From DAIDHZ01 sp965370365 (GTDB lineage Bacteria; Chlamydiota; Chlamydiia; Chlamydiales; SM23-39): DNA of 18,835 nucleotides. The DNA is taken from assembly GCA_965370365.1 (NCBI GenBank), contig CBDUSP010000032.1:1-18835 (forward strand), read 5' to 3'. The notes under the pieces were generated by a model. It ran no database searches and was not told the DNA's origin. It saw nothing but the letters and a program-made list of their open reading frames with translations. Positions 14,456 through 18,835 of this stretch are shown here, piece after piece; within the stretch, counting starts at the first letter, position 1, and every line of letters begins with the position of its first letter. Both the position numbers and the translations under genes were made by a program.

Positions 14456-16184
14456 GATAGAGGCTCTTTAGAAGAGCAGCATCTATCTGTAGAGGGATTT
14501 TTTCTCCGTATTCGCTTTCAAATTCAGCGACTTTTTTCGAGAAAATCTGTTGGATGGAGGGGAGAAGAATCTCTTTGAAGAACAGATAGTCCCTCTGGAG
14601 ATTTTCGCTCGAGATGGAATCATTCAGCTGATGGACAACTTGACAATAGTGTTTGAAGGAACGTTTTTCCATAGATCCAATCGCTCTGATTGAATCCAGA
14701 GCCACTTTTTGCGTTTTAAGCTTAAGTGTCAGACTCTCAATGCGTTGCTTTTTTTCTTTTAGCTTAAAGAGAAGCTCCTTTTCTCCATTTGCTTTAGAGC
14801 AATCAGCCTTTAGCATGCGCAATTCAATTTCCTCTTTTTCGAACTGTTTTCTTAAAGAAGAAGGCTGCCAAGCAAGAACATGTCTTGTTCCTTTTTGCAA
14901 AATATCAAACGACTTTCTTGGGTTAGCCCTCTCTTTAAACGCATCATTTTTGCTTCCAATTTCGAGGATTGTATCAATGGCATTTTGAGAAGTGTCAATC
15001 TGCTCATTTTGTATCGTCTCTTTAAGAATGAGCTTAGTTTGCTCATCTTTTAAAGAGGACATGTAAATCTTTTCCGTTCTCTCAACAAAGGCTTTATTGG
15101 GAGCAATGAATTTGTCATACTCTTCTTCTGTGGTGGCAAGAATAGCTGAGATGTTTTTCTCTAGGAGCTTGGTTTTTAAGAGCTCTAGCATTAAACCATT
15201 GCCTGCGTTTGAGTTTGTTCCTTCTAGCTTTGTTGTAGCTGCGTTATGCGCTTCATCAAAAAAGAGAATCACATCATTTTCATAGCCTGCAATTGCCTTG
15301 AAAACAAGATCGAGACGAGAAGAGTAACCATGCTCATTATAACTACCGATCTCCGTTAGACTCGCAGTGTTTACGGAGAAGAGTTTTTTCCCCTGAAGCG
15401 TCGGCGCCGTCCCTTCGTTTATTTGCATGGCAAGGCTTTCTACGAGTTGTGTTTTCCCAACACCTGGTTTCCCCACCAAAAACGCAATTTTTGGCTTTTC
15501 TATAGCGGATGGCGTCAGAGCCGTGATAAGACTCTGCGTCTCATCTGTTCTTCCAATGGCTTTTTTTAATCCCTGGTCCTGTGCTTTACGAGTCAAATTT
15601 GTGATTTGATTCTTGTCGAGAACTTCAGGAATCCCCAGTTGGAAATAGGAGTAGATTTTTCTGATCCCAAAAAGACATAAAAGCACGCCCGCGGCAGCTA
15701 AGATTGTTTTTTGAACAGTTACAAAGTAAACAAGGGCACTCTCTACGATCCATTGACTGTCTGTGATGATCGAGCGGAATATGTTCAATTGGCCCTGGGC
15801 AGTCCACGTGTTTTTTGGCGGAGCATCAAGATCGATGCCATAGCTTTGCCAGACTGTCTCTGTGACGTACTGCACCGTTTTCCCAAAAAAACCAGGCTTT
15901 GGAAGCCAAGAAGAGGTTGTGAGGATTTTATCTGAAGGAGGCGGTGGTAAAAAAAGAGCTTCGTTTTTTACCGCTTCTAGAGGGTTGTTATGGGTTGTAA
16001 ATTTTTTGAGAGGTTCAAACGGCATTTCCTTGCAGAGGAGGTCAATTTGACCCTGGTTTTGAGAAAGAATTGCCTGGCTTACCTCTGCAATTAGAGATTC
16101 CTTCCCAATAGAGGGGAGTAGGCTTTTGAGTCTCTCCCTTTCGGGGTCTTTTCTAAAGGGATTAATTTGGGAAACATAGCTCAT
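14445..16184 (-). CDS. Membrane-anchored AAA+ ATPase, ClpB first-module-like
   Basis: This encodes 579 residues. Residues 1-145 show no known motif. Residues 150-174 (LVYFVTVQKTILAAAGVLLC...) are one likely membrane helix. Residues 205-385 are an AAA+ module: IGRTDETQSLI like the 'GRd.Ei..vi' of ClpA/B, Walker A GKPGVGKT at 238-245, Walker B ILFFDEAH at 306-313, and a possible Arg finger at 369. Residues 421-500 include a long coiled coil (QFEKEEIELRMLKADCSK, LKEKKQRIESLTLKLKTQ) placed like the ClpB M-domain. The ClpB N-domain repeats and second ATPase ring are absent, so this is not ClpB itself. I infer a membrane-tethered remodelling ATPase; the substrate is unknown. The upstream region lacks a clear Shine-Dalgarno. 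Confidence 0.75.
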   Translation of the reverse strand: MSYVSQINPFRKDPERERLKSLLPSIGKESLIAEVSQAILSQNQGQIDLLCKEMPFEPLKKFTTHNNPLEAVKNEALFLPPPPSDKILTTSSWLPKPGFFGKTVQYVTETVWQSYGIDLDAPPKNTWTAQGQLNIFRSIITDSQWIVESALVYFVTVQKTILAAAGVLLCLFGIRKIYSYFQLGIPEVLDKNQITNLTRKAQDQGLKKAIGRTDETQSLITALTPSAIEKPKIAFLVGKPGVGKTQLVESLAMQINEGTAPTLQGKKLFSVNTASLTEIGSYNEHGYSSRLDLVFKAIAGYENDVILFFDEAHNAATTKLEGTNSNAGNGLMLELLKTKLLEKNISAILATTEEEYDKFIAPNKAFVERTEKIYMSSLKDEQTKLILKETIQNEQIDTSQNAIDTILEIGSKNDAFKERANPRKSFDILQKGTRHVLAWQPSSLRKQFEKEEIELRMLKADCSKANGEKELLFKLKEKKQRIESLTLKLKTQKVALDSIRAIGSMEKRSFKHYCQVVHQLNDSISSENLQRDYLFFKEILLPSIQQIFSKKVAEFESEYGEKIPLQIDAALLKSLYPTS

Positions 16185-16583
16185 AGCGGCCGGAAATTGT
16201 AGGGAGGGAGACCTTTTACATCAATCCTGCAATTATTTTTTGACCCAAAAAAACCCATACGTCAGATTCTTTGCTATCGGAGACACTGAACAACTCATTC
16301 GCTTTGCTCTAGGCCAAAATTCACCGAAAAAGTTAATTTTCTTTTCTACAATAACTAACCCTAGTTTATTCCGATCTCCAAATTAACTTTTTCGGCGCTT
16401 TTGGCGCGAATCCCTGGCAAAGCAGTTATTCAGTGGCTCCTATCGAAGAGGAAACGATCTAAAAAAGAAAAAAAGATTGAGCATCATCAAATTCAGGTTC
16501 TGTCGCTTTTGAGATTTTTTTGATTGAAAAAAAACCAATAATCTTGCAAACTCCGCTCCAATTTTTAAAAGAGGTTAAGAATT
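16185..16583. other. 400-bp intergenic region holding a MITE-like element
   Basis: This gap separates the divergent AAA gene and the small membrane-protein gene. It contains the inverted-repeat element at 16279-16440 and AT-rich flanks. A purine-rich AAGAGG site at 16568-16573 precedes the ATG at 16584. No further coding region or confident promoter was seen. Confidence 0.6.
16279..16440. mobile_element. 162-bp MITE-like element with long inverted arms, copy A
   Basis: The ends are GGAGACACTGAACAACT and the complement of GGAGCCACTGAATAACT. The arms continue inward through GCTTTGC and GGC/GCCAAAA to a perfect 16-bp stem, CCGAAAAAGTTAATTT (16324-16339) against its complement (16380-16395), around a 40-base centre. 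TATC occurs directly on both sides (16275-16278 and 16441-16444), as expected for a 4-bp target duplication. It has no coding capacity. A related copy in opposite orientation begins at 18726. As RNA it would fold into a long hairpin. Confidence 0.8.
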
Positions 16584-17027
16584 ATGCGTGTCCCTGTTCC
16601 TTTATATGCTGTTCCTTTTTTTGGAGTGGCATGTCTTGCTGCGTTTGTTTATAAAAAAGATCCCTCCTCTGAACCGAGTTCTCAGACTTCCGATAAGGTA
16701 GAGACGACAGCAAACGAAGCGTTTTCAGCAAATACCAGTGGCTATGAGAAAAACGTACCAACTCCCTATGAGTCGAGTTTACCTCTAGATGAACGAGTAA
16801 CTCAAAGCTCGTTTTCCAAACCTGGGAAAGAGACCTCTTCTCTTCTAGACTCTGCCTCTTTACAATTCATGGTTGCCGGAGGTTGTGTCGGAGTTATTGC
16901 TATAGTCTGTGAAGTTCTTGACGGGAAAAGTGGAACTGATTTCTTTGGAAAAGATCTAACGAATTGTTTGTTTCGCATTGCTGGCTGTGCCCTTGCTGGC
17001 GGCTGGGTCAACGCTGTTAGGAAATAA
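16584..17027 (+). CDS. Small hypothetical membrane protein
   Basis: This encodes 147 residues. A hydrophobic N-terminal segment (about 4-22, VPLYAVPFFGVACLAAFVY) could be a signal anchor. The middle (25-90) is a Ser/Thr/Glu-rich, low-complexity stretch without hydrophobic runs. Residues 93-108 (LQFMVAGGCVGVIAIV) and 127-143 (LFRIAGCALAGGWVNAV) are two further hydrophobic segments. GAGG lies a few bases before the ATG. It lies upstream of rplU on the same strand, but that gene has its own promoter. I recognise no family. Confidence 0.6.
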   Translation: MRVPVPLYAVPFFGVACLAAFVYKKDPSSEPSSQTSDKVETTANEAFSANTSGYEKNVPTPYESSLPLDERVTQSSFSKPGKETSSLLDSASLQFMVAGGCVGVIAIVCEVLDGKSGTDFFGKDLTNCLFRIAGCALAGGWVNAVRK

Positions 17028-17062
17028 AAATTTGAAATAATCTTGGAGGAACATCACAGGTC

Positions 17063-17092
17063 TTGACAGGGGCCCTATTGATCGATTATCAT
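17063..17092 (+). promoter_or_regulatory. Sigma-70/66-type promoter for rplU-rpmA-obg
   Basis: A perfect TTGACA (17063-17068) is followed, after an 18-base spacer, by TATCAT (17087-17092), a five-of-six match to TATAAT. It lies 26 bases upstream of the rplU ATG, leaving room for a short leader containing GGAGGA. Confidence 0.65.
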
Positions 17093-17117
17093 TTCGGGCA
17101 ATTATTTCGGAGGAATC

Positions 17118-17435
17118 ATGAGTGACAGCTATGCCATTATAGATACAGGTGGAAAACAGTATCGCGTGTCTGAGGGCGATGAGCTTAATGTAGAGCTATT
17201 GCACCAAGAAGGCTCTGTTACTTTCGAGAAGGTTGTTTTCTTCACAGATGGAAAAGCTCCCTTGATTGGAGAGCCTCATGTGTCTCAGTGTAAAGTGCAT
17301 GGAGATGTTTTAGGTCTTGCAAAAGGCCCGAAAGAGATCGCTTTCAAATACAAGAAGAGAAAAAACTACCGCCGCACAGTCGGACACAGACAAAAGTATA
17401 CACGCGTAAAGATTACGAAAATTGCAGTGGCTTAA
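17118..17435 (+). CDS. rplU: 50S ribosomal protein L21
   Basis: This encodes 105 residues, the normal length. It binds 23S rRNA in the large subunit. The sequence shows the L21 signature elements: YAIIDTGGKQYRVSEGD at the N-terminus and KYKKRKNYRRTVGHRQKYTRVKI at the C-terminus (shown as motif positions 76-98). TCGGAGGAATC directly before ATG is a strong ribosome site. It heads the rplU-rpmA-obg cluster conserved across bacteria and in this order in Chlamydia (CT420-CT418), with rpmA starting 16 bases after its stop. Confidence 0.97.
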   Translation: MSDSYAIIDTGGKQYRVSEGDELNVELLHQEGSVTFEKVVFFTDGKAPLIGEPHVSQCKVHGDVLGLAKGPKEIAFKYKKRKNYRRTVGHRQKYTRVKITKIAVA

Positions 17436-17451
17436 AACAAAGAGTTTATAG

Positions 17452-17709
17452 ATGGCACATAAGAAAGGTCAGGGTTCTTCCCGAAACGGACGCGATTCGC
17501 ACTCCCAGCGTCTCGGAATTAAAGCAACAATGGGACAATTTGTTACAACCGGCAGCATTCTCGTTCGCCAGTGTGGGACAAAATGGCACCCCTCTAAAAA
17601 CGTAGGGAGAGGCAAAGATTTTACTTTGTTCGCCCTTATAGATGGATTCGTCAGTTTTCGTAAGACAAAAAAGACTTACGTATCTGTCGTTCCGGCAGAG
17701 AAAGGTTAA
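17452..17709 (+). CDS. rpmA: 50S ribosomal protein L27
   Basis: This encodes 85 residues, typical for L27. The N-terminal tail MAHKKGQGSSRNGRDS reaches the peptidyl-transferase centre in known ribosomes. GTKWHPSKNVGRGKDFTLFA is the family signature. The N-terminus begins directly MAHKKG, so the cleaved N-terminal extension known from Firmicutes L27 is absent. It sits between rplU and obg with gaps of 16 and 10 bases, so the three are presumably co-transcribed from the promoter at 17063. No separate promoter or terminator is visible. Confidence 0.97.
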   Translation: MAHKKGQGSSRNGRDSHSQRLGIKATMGQFVTTGSILVRQCGTKWHPSKNVGRGKDFTLFALIDGFVSFRKTKKTYVSVVPAEKG

Positions 17710-17719
17710 ATAATTTCCC

Positions 17720-18736
17720 ATGTTCGTCGATACAGTAAAACTTGAGTTGTTGGCGGGCAGGGGAGGCGATGGCGTCATTGCGTGGCGTCGCGAAAAATAC
17801 ATTCCCAAAGGGGGCCCGGCTGGTGGCAATGGTGGCAACGGCGGCTCCGTCACGTTAATTGGCGATACTCAGATTCCATCTCTTGAGCACCTCCGCAATC
17901 ATCGCATTATCAAAGCGGAAAGTGGTAGGCCGGGAGAGGGGAATGACCGCACCGGAAGAAATGGTAAAGATCGCGTCATCAAAGTTCCTCTCGGTACTCT
18001 TGTAAAAGATCCTGAAACAGGTGAGATCCTCTGCGACTTTGTCTCGGAAGGACAGTTATGGAAGATTTGCAAAGGCGGCAAAGGCGGTAAGGGCAATACA
18101 AAGTTTAAAAGCCCAACCCACCAGGCTCCGTACGTCTGCACCCCGGGGGTGCCTGGAGAGGAATGTAAAGCTGATCTCGAGCTCAAAATGATTGCCGATG
18201 TGGGTCTTGTTGGGATGCCAAATGCGGGTAAATCGACACTCATTTCAAAGCTTGCCTATCTTAGAGTAAAGATCGCTCCCTATCCCTTTACAACCCTTCG
18301 CCCCAATCTCGGGGTGATGCAGATCGACTCGCTCAATCGTCTTGTGATTGCAGATATTCCAGGGCTTATCAACAATGCTTCGCAAGATAAAGGGCTTGGC
18401 ATTTCCTTTCTAAAGCATGTCGAGCGAACCTCAGTACTCGTGTTTGTTATCGAGCTTGCTCCCTACCAAGACAGAGACCCTTTTGAGGAGTTTGAAATGC
18501 TCCGAAAAGAGTTGGAAGCATACAATCCATCTCTGCTTGAAAAGCCATTTCTTGTGGCTCTCAACAAAATTGACCAAGAGGAGACGGAGGAATTAGCCGA
18601 GGGATTCCGTAAGCGCTATCCGTTTGATCTATCGACTCTTTTTGAGATCTCCGCATCCGAAGAGATCAACCTTGCCCCTCTCAAGGCGGCCATCCAGGCA
18701 ATTGCGCCTCTAGAGATGACCCTAGGGAGACACTGA
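17720..18736 (+). CDS. obg: Obg GTPase
   Basis: This encodes 338 residues. Residues 1-158 are the glycine-rich Obg fold (GGDGVIAWRREKYIPKGGP, GGNGGNGGSV, KGGKGGKGN). Residues 159-335 are the G domain: G1 GMPNAGKST (165-173), switch region FTTLRPNLG, G3 DIPG (212-215), G4 NKID (282-285), and G5 SAS. The C-terminal OCT domain found in some Firmicutes is absent. Obg acts in late 50S assembly and stress signalling; its place after rplU-rpmA is classic. The last three codons (GGG AGA CAC) and the TGA overlap the start of MITE-like copy B, so the repeat supplies the end of the protein. The ancestral C-terminus may therefore have differed slightly. Confidence 0.96.
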   Translation: MFVDTVKLELLAGRGGDGVIAWRREKYIPKGGPAGGNGGNGGSVTLIGDTQIPSLEHLRNHRIIKAESGRPGEGNDRTGRNGKDRVIKVPLGTLVKDPETGEILCDFVSEGQLWKICKGGKGGKGNTKFKSPTHQAPYVCTPGVPGEECKADLELKMIADVGLVGMPNAGKSTLISKLAYLRVKIAPYPFTTLRPNLGVMQIDSLNRLVIADIPGLINNASQDKGLGISFLKHVERTSVLVFVIELAPYQDRDPFEEFEMLRKELEAYNPSLLEKPFLVALNKIDQEETEELAEGFRKRYPFDLSTLFEISASEEINLAPLKAAIQAIAPLEMTLGRH

Positions 18737-18835
18737 TTAATTGCTTTGCCGGGGATTCGCGCCAAAAGCGCCGAAAAAGATAATTTGGAGATCGGAATAA
18801 ACTAGGGTTAGTTGTTGCAGATCGAAAATTATCTT
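18726..18835. mobile_element. MITE-like element copy B, inverted, cut by window end
   Basis: This starts GGAGACACTGATTAATTGCT and matches the reverse complement of copy A through the GCGCC hairpin, the stem and the centre. The stem reads CCGAAAAAGATAATTT (18771-18786), and its partner AAATTATCTT is visible at 18826-18835 before the sequence ends. The change GTTAA to GATAA is balanced in the other arm. Its first bases form the obg stop codon, and it probably also terminates the obg transcript. Confidence 0.8.

Noticed and set aside
14445..16184. Annotation as ClpB
   Set aside because: No N-domain repeats and no second ATPase ring, and a membrane helix is present; only the first module is similar.
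16279..16440. CRISPR array or tRNA-like structure
   Set aside because: There is one inverted-repeat unit, no spaced direct repeats, and no T-loop or acceptor pattern. No tRNA, rRNA or CRISPR was seen anywhere in the window.

Overview
The window looks like part of the chromosome of a member of the phylum Chlamydiota, more likely an 'environmental' chlamydia (Simkania/Parachlamydia/Waddlia-like) than a Chlamydia species. Three things point this way. First, nifU-nifS, gpmA and an RsuA/RluB-type pseudouridine synthase sit together, as I recall for CT720-CT723 in C. trachomatis. Second, there is an rplU-rpmA-obg cluster (CT420-CT418 in C. trachomatis). Third, there is a DUF687-like alpha/beta-hydrolase, a family I know only from chlamydiae. 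The genus is inference from memory, not computed.

Layout: 1-131 is the tail of an unidentified reading frame. 172-2668 holds two tandem NCS1/CodB-like permease paralogues; the second is broken by a frameshift near 1610. 2537-5329 is a rearranged region: about 260 bp, consisting of the permease 3' end, the intergenic spacer and the first 17 codons of the next gene, is present twice as a direct repeat (2537-2799 and 5071-5329). The copies flank a 2.27-kb cassette with two minus-strand genes of unknown function. 5279-7353 is a translationally coupled pair, a DUF687-like membrane-anchored hydrolase and a small lipoprotein, ending at a clear hairpin terminator. 7610-8041 is an orphan HicB-like antitoxin/HTH protein. 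8038-10409 (minus) holds gpmA and a NifS-NifU fusion whose NifS and IscU-like parts have lost their usual catalytic and ligand residues. 10460-14455 (plus) holds a pseudouridine synthase, glycogen phosphorylase and an amino-acid-binding lipoprotein. 14445-16184 (minus) encodes a membrane-anchored AAA+ ATPase resembling the first ATPase module of ClpB. 16584-18736 (plus) holds a small membrane protein and rplU-rpmA-obg.

The main hidden structure is a small MITE-like repeat family. A 162-bp element with long imperfect inverted arms lies at 16279-16440, flanked by a TATC duplication. A second, inverted copy starts inside the last codons of obg (18726) and runs off the window, with a compensatory base change in the hairpin stem. 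A fragment resembling the element terminus lies exactly at the right junction of the duplicated cassette (5056-5078). All seven coding substitutions between the two 260-bp copies are synonymous. This suggests that the copies diverged while both were functional and were later brought together, for example by recombination with DNA from a related strain. I did not recognise a complete defence or mobile system; the cassette plus repeat family is the best candidate for something undescribed.
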